The position numbers and the translations under genes are program-made. From Actinomycetospora chibensis (GTDB lineage Bacteria > Actinomycetota > Actinomycetes > Mycobacteriales > Pseudonocardiaceae), in assembly GCF_028737215.1 (NCBI RefSeq), contig NZ_JAQZAM010000003.1:186001-250000 (forward strand): 64,000 nucleotides of DNA, given 5' to 3'. The notes under the pieces are model-generated. The model was not told where the DNA came from and did not search any database. It saw nothing but the letters and a program-made list of their open reading frames with translations. Of this stretch, positions 33,199 to 40,839 are shown piece after piece. How positions within the stretch are numbered: the first letter of the stretch is position 1; the number at the start of each line of letters is the position of its first letter.

Positions 33199-33897
33199 TC
33201 AGCAGCAGTGCTCCCCACGCCAGGAGGTGATCCCCTCCCGCACGGCCACGGCGGCGATGACGAGGGCGACGACGGGGTCCGCCCAGCTCCACCCGAGGGT
33301 GGCGTTGAGGACGAGGCCCAGGAGCAGCACGCCCGACAGGTAGGTGCACAGCAGCGTCTGCTTCGAGTCGGCCACCGCGGAGTTCGAGCCCAGCTCCCGG
33401 CCGGCCCGTCGCTGCGCGAAGGAGAGGAACGGCATGACCACCAGGCTCACCGCGGCCAGGACGATGCCGACGGTCGAGGGCCGGGGGTCGGCCGCGCCGA
33501 GCAGGGTCCGCACCGCCTCGACGCCCACGTAGGCGGCGAGGGCGAAGAACGAGACCGCGATGACCCGCAACGCCGCACGCTCGCGGGCCTCGGGGTCACG
33601 GCCGGAGAACTGCCAGGCCACGGCGGCGGCCGAGGCGACCTCGATGATGGAGTCGAGGCCGAAGCCGATGAGGGCGGACGACGACGCCACCGCGCCGGCA
33701 CCGATCGCGACGATGGCCTCGACGACGTTGTAGGTGATCGTCGCGGCCACCAGCAGGCGGACCCGTCGGGTGAGGACGGCGCGGCGCTCGGCGTCGCCAC
33801 CGGCGCGCTGCGCGACGGGGCCGGCGCAGCACTCCTTGTCGCACTCCGCCCCCGAGGCCAGGGGCAGTGAGTGCCGTGGCTGGTGCCCGGCGCTCAC
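33199..33897 (-). CDS. Cation transporter, cation-diffusion-facilitator type
   Basis: The 232-residue membrane protein has about five to six hydrophobic segments. GFGLDSIIEVASAAAVAW near residue 90 and SWADPVVALVIAAVAVREG near 205 carry the Asp residues that bind metal in CDF-like exporters. The N-terminus has CDKECC, possible metal-binding cysteines. The GTG start overlaps the stop of the CmtR-like gene, so a metal sensor and an exporter are coupled. The likely substrate is a divalent heavy metal such as cadmium or lead, inferred from the sensor. Confidence 0.8.
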   Translation of the reverse strand: MSAGHQPRHSLPLASGAECDKECCAGPVAQRAGGDAERRAVLTRRVRLLVAATITYNVVEAIVAIGAGAVASSSALIGFGLDSIIEVASAAAVAWQFSGRDPEARERAALRVIAVSFFALAAYVGVEAVRTLLGAADPRPSTVGIVLAAVSLVVMPFLSFAQRRAGRELGSNSAVADSKQTLLCTYLSGVLLLGLVLNATLGWSWADPVVALVIAAVAVREGITSWRGEHCC

Positions 33898-34223
33898 GAC
33901 CGGACCGCCTCGTCCAGGCACTCCTCGGACGTCGACACCGCGAGGACGACGCGCGCCATCTCCCGCAGGGCCGTCGCGAGGTGGGGGTCGGCGATCTCGT
34001 AGCGGGTCTGGCGGCCCTCGAGCGATGCGACCACGAGGCCGCAGCCCCGGAGGCACGCCAGGTGGTTGGAGACGTTGGACCGCGACAGCCCCAGTGCCCC
34101 GGCGAGCTGTGCCGGATAGCCCGGACCGTCGAGCAACGCGACCAGCAGCCGGCACCGGGTGGGGTCGGCCAGCGCGCGCCCGACCCGGGCGAGGGCGGCG
34201 TCACGGGTCTCGCCGGTCAGCAT
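33894..34223 (-). CDS. cmtR: CmtR-like ArsR/SmtB metal-sensing repressor
   Basis: The 109-residue winged-helix protein is closely similar to Mycobacterium tuberculosis CmtR, including ALADPTRCR, the recognition region LSRSNVSNHLACLRGCGLVV and EGRQTRY. The three cadmium/lead ligands of CmtR are kept at the same numbers: Cys57, Cys61 and Cys102. Metal binding should release it from its operator and induce this gene and the downstream transporter (GTGA overlap). It is the first gene of the operon; the short gap upstream probably holds the operator. Confidence 0.9.
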   Translation of the reverse strand: MLTGETRDAALARVGRALADPTRCRLLVALLDGPGYPAQLAGALGLSRSNVSNHLACLRGCGLVVASLEGRQTRYEIADPHLATALREMARVVLAVSTSEECLDEAVRS

Positions 34224-34263
34224 GCGCTGAACCGTACAGCGATGACTGAACAGTGGGGAAGGG

Positions 34264-34629
34264 TCAGCGCGGGGTCAGCCACCGCGCCGCGGCGTCGGCG
34301 CAGTCGACGGGCGTGGAGTTGAACGCGATGGCGGCCTGCGGGGCGTGACGCCGGACGAGGTTGACGACGACCTCGAAGAACCCCAGCAGCTCCTCGTCCT
34401 TCCGCAGGCCGCCGCCCACGACCACGCACTCCCACGGCTCGCGCCGCAGGTGCTCGACGATCGTCCCCTCGGCGCTGCCGTCGAGCGGTACCAGGCACAT
34501 CGTGTGGGAGATCCCGAGCTCGTCGAAGCGCCGACGTCCGCGCTCGAGCGCCTCGAGCACCGGCGCCGGGTCGTAGCCCGCGATGGTGACGGGGTCGAGC
34601 CCGAGGACGAGCGTGGAGGGCGGGGCCAT
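34264..34629 (-). CDS. Conserved protein of unknown function, 121 aa
   Basis: The product has a compact alpha/beta pattern: STLVLGLDP, a helix with PVLEALERGRRRFDELG, CLVPLDGSAEGTIVEHL, WECVVVGGGLRKDEELLGFFEVVVNLVRRHAPQAAIAFNSTP. The motif GGGLRKDEELL followed by a long helix is strongly conserved-looking. I know the type as a widespread unnamed bacterial protein without an assigned function. A GGAAGGG site precedes the ATG. It lies 40 bases upstream of cmtR on the same strand. Confidence 0.6.
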   Translation of the reverse strand: MAPPSTLVLGLDPVTIAGYDPAPVLEALERGRRRFDELGISHTMCLVPLDGSAEGTIVEHLRREPWECVVVGGGLRKDEELLGFFEVVVNLVRRHAPQAAIAFNSTPVDCADAAARWLTPR

Positions 34630-35050
34630 GCCGCCCTTCCTAGCATCGCGATCCGTATCGGCTGGACGTCGTCGCGGTCCTGCGCGATCGTGGAGGCGGT
34701 CGACCAGGACCCCGTCGCCGACCCGCCCCGCCGAGATCGGGGGCCCGTCGACGCACCGGGAGAGCCATGGCCCGGCGGTGGCCGTCCGCGTCCTGTCCGT
34801 CCACGGGATCGACGTCCTGGGATGGAACCCGGCCCACCCGGAGGCGAGGGCCTCCGTCGCGACCATCCTGACGCCGAGGAGCCCCGGACCTCGCCGCGAG
34901 TCGTGGCGTTGCGGTGAGCACGGCCCGGGGCGGGGCCCGTACCCAGGTGTAGGGTTCGCCGGACCCGTTCCCCCGAGAGCTCTCGGTGGGGGCGGGCCCG
35001 GCCTGGACCTCGTCGGGGCGTGAGCGGGAGAGCCCGCCCACACGGCGACC
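34630..35050. other. Divergent intergenic region, no gene seen
   Basis: Frames here have poor composition. A 14-bp perfect palindrome, CCGAGAGCTCTCGG, lies at 34973-34986 within a C/G-rich stretch, 65 bases before the GAF-ANTAR start, and may be an operator or part of the promoter for that operon. Confidence 0.4.
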
Positions 35051-35872
35051 ATGGGCGGCGGGTGCGAGGTGGATCAGGCCCGGCTGAGCCAGGCCCTCGC
35101 CGACGCGGTCGCGGCGGGTGGCGCCGAGTCCGCACTGGCCGTGTGCCGGGCCTGCGTGGAATGGCTGCCGATGACCGGGGCGTCGATCACGATGATGACC
35201 GTGGCCGAGGTGCAGGAGCCGGTCTGTGCCACCGACGCGGTCTCCGCCCGCATCGACGAGCTGCAGTTCGGGCTGGGCGACGGCCCGTGCGTCGAGTCCT
35301 TCCGCACCGGTCGCGCCGTGCTCGTGCCCGATATCGCCGATCCGGCCGAGACCCGGTGGCCGGTGTTCGCGTCCGCCGCGGCCGCGACGGGCGCCCGCGG
35401 CATGTTCGTGTTCCCCCTCCAGGTCGGTGGTGCGCGCATCGGGGTGCTCGACTGCTACCGGGACGTCCCCGGCCCGCTGACCGACGAGGACGTCACCGGG
35501 GCCCTGCGCACGGCCGACGCCGCGGTGTGGTCCCTGCTCGACCACGGCCGCACCGGGAGCGACGGCGAGCCCGAGCCGGCCGGAGCGGTGGACGGCTCCG
35601 CACTGACGCGCGCCGAGGTGCACCAGGCGACGGGGATGATCATGGCGCAGGCCCGACTCGGCGCGCCGGACGCGCTGGCCCGGCTGCGCGCGCACTCCTT
35701 CCGCGTCGGACGCACGATCACCGAGGTGGCGGACGACGTCGTCGCCCGCCGCCTCCGGCTGAGCCCCGACGGAGTGTGGAGCACCACAGGTGGCGGCAAC
35801 CCCACAGACCGCGCGACCCCGAGTGACGACCCGGTTGACCCTCGCAGCCGGGACGACGAGGAGAAGTCATGA
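35051..35872 (+). CDS. GAF-ANTAR regulatory protein 1
   Basis: The 273-residue protein has an N-terminal GAF sensor domain (about 10-165, with LQFGLGDGPCVESFRTGRAVLVPDI) and a C-terminal ANTAR RNA-binding domain (about 190-245, with ALTRAEVHQATGMIMAQ). ANTAR proteins bind paired hairpins in nascent RNA and prevent termination. The tail is polar and disordered. Its stop overlaps the next start as ATGA. The two similar proteins may respond to related signals. No ANTAR target hairpin pair was recognised in the window. Confidence 0.85.
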   Translation: MGGGCEVDQARLSQALADAVAAGGAESALAVCRACVEWLPMTGASITMMTVAEVQEPVCATDAVSARIDELQFGLGDGPCVESFRTGRAVLVPDIADPAETRWPVFASAAAATGARGMFVFPLQVGGARIGVLDCYRDVPGPLTDEDVTGALRTADAAVWSLLDHGRTGSDGEPEPAGAVDGSALTRAEVHQATGMIMAQARLGAPDALARLRAHSFRVGRTITEVADDVVARRLRLSPDGVWSTTGGGNPTDRATPSDDPVDPRSRDDEEKS

Positions 35873-36600
35873 GTACACCCTCAGCCGTCCGTGAACAGGC
35901 ACTGGTGACGGCCTTCGTCCGCCTCGCCGACACCCTGGTGGCCGACTACGACGTGATCGAGCTGTTCCACGCGCTGTGCGGGGACTGCGTCGCGCTCCTC
36001 GGTGCGGACGCCGCCGGCCTGCTGCTGACCGACCAGCGCGGCGCCCTGCAGGTCGTCTCCGCGTCCACCGAGGCCGCCAACCTGGTCGAGCTGTTCCAGC
36101 TCCAGGCCGAGGAGGGCCCGTGCCTGGACTGCTTCCGCACGTCGGCGCAGGTCCACGCCGGCGACCTCGCGACCGACACCCGCTGGCCGCGGTTCGCCGC
36201 GCTCGCCGACGACAACGGTTTCACCGCGGTGCACGCGCTGCCGATGCGGCTGCGGGGGGAGACCATCGGCGCGCTCAACCTGTTCCACCGCAACCGCACG
36301 GACATGAGCGTCGACGAGCTCGCCATCGGTCAGGCCCTGGCCGACGTCGCCACCATCGCCATCCTCTCGGACCGCAACACCCGCGAGCGCGAACGGCTCA
36401 CCGAGCAGCTCCAGGCCGCGCTGACCAGCCGTGTGATCATCGAGCAGGCCAAGGGCGTCCTCGCCGAGCGAGGTCAGATCCCCCTCGACGAGGCGTTCAC
36501 GCGCCTGCGGTCACACGCCCGCTCGACCCAGCAGCGTCTCTCCGACCTGGCCCGCGCCGTGACCGACGGGTCCCTCGACACCACCCCGCTCCTGCGCTGA
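35869..36600 (+). CDS. GAF-ANTAR regulatory protein 2
   Basis: The 243-residue protein has the same layout as its neighbour: GAF (about 10-165, with LQAEEGPCLDCFRTSAQVHAGDL and ALNLFHRN) and ANTAR (about 175-230, with SRVIIEQAKGVLAERGQIPLDEAFTRLRSHAR). The ANTAR helix motif is closer to consensus here than in the first protein. It ends 2 bases before the stop of the convergent anti-sigma gene, so both transcripts must run into each other or end sharply. Confidence 0.88.
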   Translation: MSTPSAVREQALVTAFVRLADTLVADYDVIELFHALCGDCVALLGADAAGLLLTDQRGALQVVSASTEAANLVELFQLQAEEGPCLDCFRTSAQVHAGDLATDTRWPRFAALADDNGFTAVHALPMRLRGETIGALNLFHRNRTDMSVDELAIGQALADVATIAILSDRNTRERERLTEQLQAALTSRVIIEQAKGVLAERGQIPLDEAFTRLRSHARSTQQRLSDLARAVTDGSLDTTPLLR

Positions 36601-36602
36601 GC

Positions 36603-37079
36603 TCAGCTCGTGACGAGGGCCCGCCAGCACATCCGGACCGTGGTGCCGAGATCCGACCCCAGCACGGCGTGGTGGTCCGAGAGCTCGCGCACGAGGTCGA
36701 GCCCGCGGCCGCGGAAGCCCGGGTCCGCGCCCGGCGGCGACCACACCCCCTGGTCCTCGACGACCACGACCACGCCGTTCCCGCACGGGCGGGGCGCAGC
36801 GAACACCGAGACGTCCCCGACGGGACCCCGGTAGGCGTGCTCGACGACGTTGCTCACCGCCTCGTCGACCACCAGGACGATCGACTCGCCGATCTCCTCG
36901 TCCACCACGGTCGTCACCGTCCACCGCCGGACGAGACGGCGGAGGGCGACGACCGTCTCCGGTCGCGCCGGACGCCGCTCCCACAGCCAGGCCCCGCGGA
37001 CCCCGGCGGTGTCCGTACCGGCCGGGCACACGCATCCCGTGGCCAGCCCCATGCACTCGAGATCGCGGTTGGTGATCAT
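36603..37079 (-). CDS. Anti-sigma-factor serine kinase, RsbW-like ATPase
   Basis: The 158-residue protein has a GHKL ATPase fold of the HATPase_c_2 type. The N box is VVDEAVSNVVEHAYRG (about 78-93), and the ATP-lid region is VVVEDQGVWSPPGADPGFRGRGLDLVRELSD (about 110-140). Such proteins hold a sigma factor or phosphorylate a STAS partner. The upstream gene encodes a STAS protein and overlaps it as TGATG, so the pair forms a partner-switching module. Its sigma factor is not in the window. The first 25 residues include two cysteines. Confidence 0.82.
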   Translation of the reverse strand: MITNRDLECMGLATGCVCPAGTDTAGVRGAWLWERRPARPETVVALRRLVRRWTVTTVVDEEIGESIVLVVDEAVSNVVEHAYRGPVGDVSVFAAPRPCGNGVVVVVEDQGVWSPPGADPGFRGRGLDLVRELSDHHAVLGSDLGTTVRMCWRALVTS

Positions 37080-37537
37080 CAGCTGTCGGCCGGGCGCGTC
37101 GCGGTCGGGGTCGACGTCCGGGGCGCCGGGACGGGGGGTGCGACGACCGGGACGCGGTGCGGGTCGATCATGAGTGGTCGGCGGAGCTCCCGGACCGTCC
37201 CCCGGAGCATGTCGGCACCCTCGGCGGCCTCGCGGGCCAGGATGTCGGCGAACTGCGGCAAGCGCGCACCGACCACGTCCACCACACAGTCGGGATGGGC
37301 CTCGAGCCGGCCGCGGAGCCGGACGAGACCCAGGAGACCCGCGCGGTCGCAGGACACGATCGCGCGAATGTCCAGGACCACACGCGTCGACCCCTCGCGG
37401 GCCTCGGACTCCGCCCTGGCGCGCAGCGCCGGGATGGCGGCGCCGTCGACGGCACCGCCGAGGACGAAGATCGTCTTGCGGTGGTGCTCGCCCACCCAGC
37501 GCGAGGAGCTCGTGCGGCTGACGGTGATCCGGCTCAT
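37079..37537 (-). CDS. STAS-domain anti-sigma-factor antagonist, atypical
   Basis: The 152-residue protein has a STAS domain (about 5-115) with IFVLGGAVDGAAIPALRARAESEA and VVLDIRAIVSCDRAGLLGLVRL. The usual phosphorylated Ser in the D-S-[ST]-G segment is replaced: the sequence reads CDRAG, with Arg at the Ser position. It may therefore be a constitutive or differently controlled antagonist of the kinase encoded next. The C-terminal 35 residues are Pro/Thr rich. Translation is coupled to the kinase gene. Confidence 0.75.
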   Translation of the reverse strand: MSRITVSRTSSSRWVGEHHRKTIFVLGGAVDGAAIPALRARAESEAREGSTRVVLDIRAIVSCDRAGLLGLVRLRGRLEAHPDCVVDVVGARLPQFADILAREAAEGADMLRGTVRELRRPLMIDPHRVPVVAPPVPAPRTSTPTATRPADS

Positions 37538-37685
37538 CTCGGCGGCCCCCCTGGACGCGACGCAGCGATGACTCAGCGCCAGGGGTCCGGGGCGCGGTAC
37601 GGCCGAGTGCGGCCGCCTGAGCGCCACATGTTAACGCCCCGGACACGGCTCGTCACCACATCAGCACGCACCGGAAGCAGCGCGA

Positions 37686-38597
37686 TCAGCTCGTGAGGTG
37701 CTCCAGCACGAAGTCGACGGATCGGTCGAAGGCGGCCCGGGCGACGTCGGGCCGGCCGAGCCACAGGTGGTCGGCGCCGTCGAGGAGCTCGAGCGTCATC
37801 GCAGCGCCGACGGCGTGCAGGGCCGCGCCGAGGCGCTCCGACTGCCGGGTCGGGACCAGGCGGTCGGCCGTGCCGTGCAGCAGCAGGAACGGCGGCGCGC
37901 CGGCGCGGACGTGCGTCACCGGGCTCGCCGCCCGGGCCCGTTCGGGGTCCGACGACGGCGCGACACCCAGCAGCAGCGCCTCGCGGGAGTCCGGAGCGCC
38001 CGGGTCGACGGCGCTGATGCCCCCGGCGGCGGCGTCGGCGGCGACCGTCGTCAGGTCGGCCGGGCCGTACCAGTCGACGACCGCGCGGACGCCGGGATCG
38101 GTGAGGCCGAGCAGGGCGGCGAGGTGCCCGCCCGCGGACTCGCCCCACAGCGCGATGCGGGTGGGGTCGATCCCGAGGTGCTCGGCGTGGGTGCGCAACC
38201 AGCCCAGCCCCGCGGCGGCGTCCTCCAGCGGCGCCGGGAAGCGGGCCTCGCCGCTGAGCCGGTAGTCCAGCGACGCCACCGCGAACCCGTGCGACGCGAG
38301 CTGCAGGAACGGCGACGGCGACCACCCGGCGTAGGCCGGTCCGAAGCCCGCACGGCTGCCGCCGCGCCAGCCGCCGCCGTGCAGGAAGACGATCAGTGCC
38401 GGCAGCGGTCCGTCGGGTCGGTGCAGGTCGAGCAGCAGCGGCCGGTACCCGGGGACGGCCGCGTACTCCACCGCGCGCCAGGTCGTGACGCCGTCGGCGC
38501 GGACGGGCGGGGGCAGGTTCGGCGGCTCGCTCGGGGGCTCGCTCGGGGGCTCGCTCGGGGGCTCAGTCGAGGAGGCGGACATCGTGGTGGAACTCAT
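37686..38597 (-). CDS. Alpha/beta hydrolase, carboxylesterase (HSL/BD-FAE type)
   Basis: The roughly 303-residue enzyme hydrolyses esters. Visible are the oxyanion motif HGGGWRGG, the nucleophile elbow GESAGG, the acid in HGTADRLVPT and the final His in DGADHLWLG. The N-terminus carries an EPPS repeat from a 12-bp tandem repeat and looks like a disordered tail. The start is unsure: ATGs at 38597 and 38582 and a GTG at 38675 are all possible and none has a clear ribosome site. There is no signal peptide. It lies beyond the LLM gene on the same strand and may be the end of that operon. Confidence 0.82.
   Translation of the reverse strand: MSSTTMSASSTEPPSEPPSEPPSEPPNLPPPVRADGVTTWRAVEYAAVPGYRPLLLDLHRPDGPLPALIVFLHGGGWRGGSRAGFGPAYAGWSPSPFLQLASHGFAVASLDYRLSGEARFPAPLEDAAAGLGWLRTHAEHLGIDPTRIALWGESAGGHLAALLGLTDPGVRAVVDWYGPADLTTVAADAAAGGISAVDPGAPDSREALLLGVAPSSDPERARAASPVTHVRAGAPPFLLLHGTADRLVPTRQSERLGAALHAVGAAMTLELLDGADHLWLGRPDVARAAFDRSVDFVLEHLTS
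38524..38564. repeat. 12-bp tandem repeat, about 3.4 copies, inside the hydrolase gene
   Basis: The unit GGCTCGCTCGGG is repeated exactly three times from 38524 to 38559 with a partial fourth copy. It encodes Pro-Pro-Ser-Glu repeats in the N-terminal tail, so copy-number change would keep the frame and vary tail length. Confidence 0.8.
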
Positions 38598-38678
38598 TGC
38601 GGTAGGCAGGGGGAAGAGCTCGGCACTCTGCGCCTCGCGGGACCCGCCGTCACGGTGGCTTCCGCCCACCGGCACGGC

Positions 38679-39584
38679 CTACGCGCCGGGCAGGCGGGGG
38701 AGGACCTCGCCGGCCACGAGATCCAGCATCCGCTCGCGGTCCGCGTCCTCGACCGCCGGCGCGAGGACCACCGAGTCGGCGCCGGCGTCGGCGTACTCGG
38801 CGAGGCGGGCGGCGACCTGCTCGGGGGCGCCGTGGGGGACGACCGCGTCGAGGATGCGGTCCATGTCCTGCCCGTAGGTCGCCAGGAGCGACTCCCGCGC
38901 GCGGCGACGGGCGACGGCGGGGTCGGCGTCGACGGCCGTCCACGCGAAGTAGGCCCCGGAGACCTCGGCGGGGTCCCGGCCGTGACGCTCGGCCTCCTCG
39001 CGGGCGGTGGCGAGGCCCCGGGCGACGCGGTCCGGGCTGCCCAGGTACGGCATCCACACGTCCCCGGCGCGCCCGGCGCGGCGCATGGAGGCCTCGGAGC
39101 GCCCGCCGACCCACATCGGGGGTCGCGGACGCTGGATCGGCAGCGGGTCGAGCGTGGCGGGCGTGCCGTCGACGTCGATCGGCTCGCCCGCGAAGAGCGT
39201 GACGAGGACGTCGAGCGCGTCGTCGGTGCGCCGGCCCCGTTCCTTCACCGGCACCCCGCACGCCGCGAACTCCACGGGGTTCTCGCCGCCGACCCCGACG
39301 CCGAGCTCGAAGCGGCCGCCGGAGATCCGGTCGAGCGTCGCGGCCATCTTCGCCGCGAGCGGCGCGGGATACAGCGGAAGCAGCGTGACGGCGCTGAGCA
39401 GGCGCACGCGAGTGGTGACGCTCGCGGCGGCGGCGAGGGCGACGAACGCGTTGGGCGTCGGGCTCCCGAACAGCACGTGCTCGCCGCTCGCGACGAGGTC
39501 GAAGCCCCGCTCCTCGGCACGCCGGGCGGTGTCCGGGACGTCGGCGGGGTCGCCGGCGGGCGGCAGGACCAAGCCAACCCTCAC
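38679..39584 (-). CDS. LLM-class flavin/F420-dependent oxidoreductase
   Basis: The 301-residue luciferase-like TIM-barrel protein has typical segments: [74 protein letters not shown] and PPMWVGGRSEASMRRAGR. In actinobacteria such enzymes use F420 or FMN. The substrate is unknown. The start overlaps the lyase gene by ATGA, making it the last tightly coupled gene of the acyl-CoA operon, so it probably acts on a related intermediate or on an alternative substrate of the pathway. Confidence 0.85.
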   Translation of the reverse strand: MRVGLVLPPAGDPADVPDTARRAEERGFDLVASGEHVLFGSPTPNAFVALAAAASVTTRVRLLSAVTLLPLYPAPLAAKMAATLDRISGGRFELGVGVGGENPVEFAACGVPVKERGRRTDDALDVLVTLFAGEPIDVDGTPATLDPLPIQRPRPPMWVGGRSEASMRRAGRAGDVWMPYLGSPDRVARGLATAREEAERHGRDPAEVSGAYFAWTAVDADPAVARRRARESLLATYGQDMDRILDAVVPHGAPEQVAARLAEYADAGADSVVLAPAVEDADRERMLDLVAGEVLPRLPGA

Positions 39585-40390
39585 GCCTCCACGCCCGCCC
39601 GGGACAGCACGGCACGAGCCATCGTCAGGTGCACCGCGTCGACCATCTCGCCGTCGACGACCCCCACCCCCGACGAGCCGGCCTCGATGACGAGGCGGGC
39701 GTGGGCGATCTCCTCGTCGGTCGGGGTGAAGGTCTCGTGCGCGAGCGCGACCTGCGAGGGGTGGATGCAGATCTTGCCGTCGTACCCGAGGTCACGGCCG
39801 ACGGCGGCGTCGACGCGGAACGCCTCGGCGTCGTGGGCGGCGACGACGGCCTGGTCCAGCAGCCCGACGCCGGCGACCGCGGCCGCGAGCACCACCTCGC
39901 TGCGGGCGAACAGCACCTCCTGCCCGCCCGCCGTGCGCCGGCCGCCGACCGAGGCGATGTAGTCCTCGGCGCCGAAGTAGGCGGCGAGCAGGCCGTTCAT
40001 CAGCTCCCGGCACTGCGCCACCCCCCGCGCCGACTCCAGGCCCCCGATCACCGGGTGGTCACCGAGACGGGAGCGCAGGTCCTCGAGCTGCTCCGGGGAC
40101 TCCAGCTTGGGCAGCACGACGCCGTCGGCGGCCGACTCCGCGACCGCGGCGACGTCGTCGGCGTACCAGGGCGTCGTCGGGCCGTTGACGCGGATCAGCA
40201 CGAGCGTCCTGCCGTCGCGGGGCAGCTCGGCGACGGCGCGGACCGCGGCGTCGCGCGCGGACTCCTTGTCGCCCGCGGCCACGGCGTCCTCGAGGTCGAC
40301 GGCCACGGCGTCGGGCGACCACCGCGGCACCTTGGCCACCATGTCGGGCCGCGCGCCGGGCACGAACAGCAGGCTCCGGGGGACCCTCAT
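39581..40390 (-). CDS. CitE-like CoA-ester lyase (HMG-CoA/citramalyl-CoA lyase type)
   Basis: The 269-residue TIM-barrel enzyme is of the HpcH/HpaI-CitE class: [58 protein letters not shown] and KICIHPSQV near the end. It cleaves beta-hydroxyacyl-CoA substrates. In M. tuberculosis the related Rv2498c lies beside a MaoC gene, an acyl-CoA dehydrogenase and the accA1/accD1 carboxylase, as here, and acts on 3-hydroxy-3-methylglutaryl-CoA-like substrates. I infer the same step. Both ends overlap neighbours as ATGA. Confidence 0.85.
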   Translation of the reverse strand: MRVPRSLLFVPGARPDMVAKVPRWSPDAVAVDLEDAVAAGDKESARDAAVRAVAELPRDGRTLVLIRVNGPTTPWYADDVAAVAESAADGVVLPKLESPEQLEDLRSRLGDHPVIGGLESARGVAQCRELMNGLLAAYFGAEDYIASVGGRRTAGGQEVLFARSEVVLAAAVAGVGLLDQAVVAAHDAEAFRVDAAVGRDLGYDGKICIHPSQVALAHETFTPTDEEIAHARLVIEAGSSGVGVVDGEMVDAVHLTMARAVLSRAGVEA

Positions 40391-40839
40391 GCCGGCCGCC
40401 GATGCATGAGCCCCGTGCGCTTGCAGGAGCACACCAGCTCGTTGCGCTGGTTCTGCGCCCGATGCTCGAAGACGACCAGGCCGGCGTCCGGGCGTGACCT
40501 CGACGAGCGCGCCGACACGACCTCGGTGGTCACCCGCACGGTGTCGCCCTGGAACACCGGCGCGGGGAACGTCACGTCGTCGAGCCCCAGCTGGGCGACG
40601 ATCGTCCCGAGCGTCAGCTCCGGCACCGACAGCCCGACCACCAGTGCGAGGGTGAACATGCTGTTCACCAGCGGGCGCCCGAACTCGGTGCTCTCGGCGT
40701 ACTGGTGGTCCAGGTGCAGCGGCGCGGGGTTCATCGTCATGGTCGTGAACAGCACGTTGTCGGTCTCGGTGACCGTGCGCCGGACGGCGTGCTCGACGAC
40801 GAGCCCCTCGGTGAGGTCCTCGAACCAGAGGCCGCTCAT
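40387..40839 (-). CDS. MaoC-like hydratase
   Basis: The 150-residue hot-dog-fold protein has [26 protein letters not shown], the catalytic-region [20 protein letters not shown] (with Asn and His) and [19 protein letters not shown]. MaoC proteins hydrate enoyl-CoAs. Between a carboxylase and a CitE-like lyase, the likely substrate is 3-methylglutaconyl-CoA or a similar branched enoyl-CoA. It overlaps both neighbours by ATGA. Confidence 0.85.
   Translation of the reverse strand: MSGLWFEDLTEGLVVEHAVRRTVTETDNVLFTTMTMNPAPLHLDHQYAESTEFGRPLVNSMFTLALVVGLSVPELTLGTIVAQLGLDDVTFPAPVFQGDTVRVTTEVVSARSSRSRPDAGLVVFEHRAQNQRNELVCSCKRTGLMHRRPA

Noticed and set aside
34583-35023. A 146-codon plus-strand frame before the GAF-ANTAR genes
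   Set aside because: No ribosome site, no recognisable pattern, and half of it is antisense to the 34264-34629 gene.
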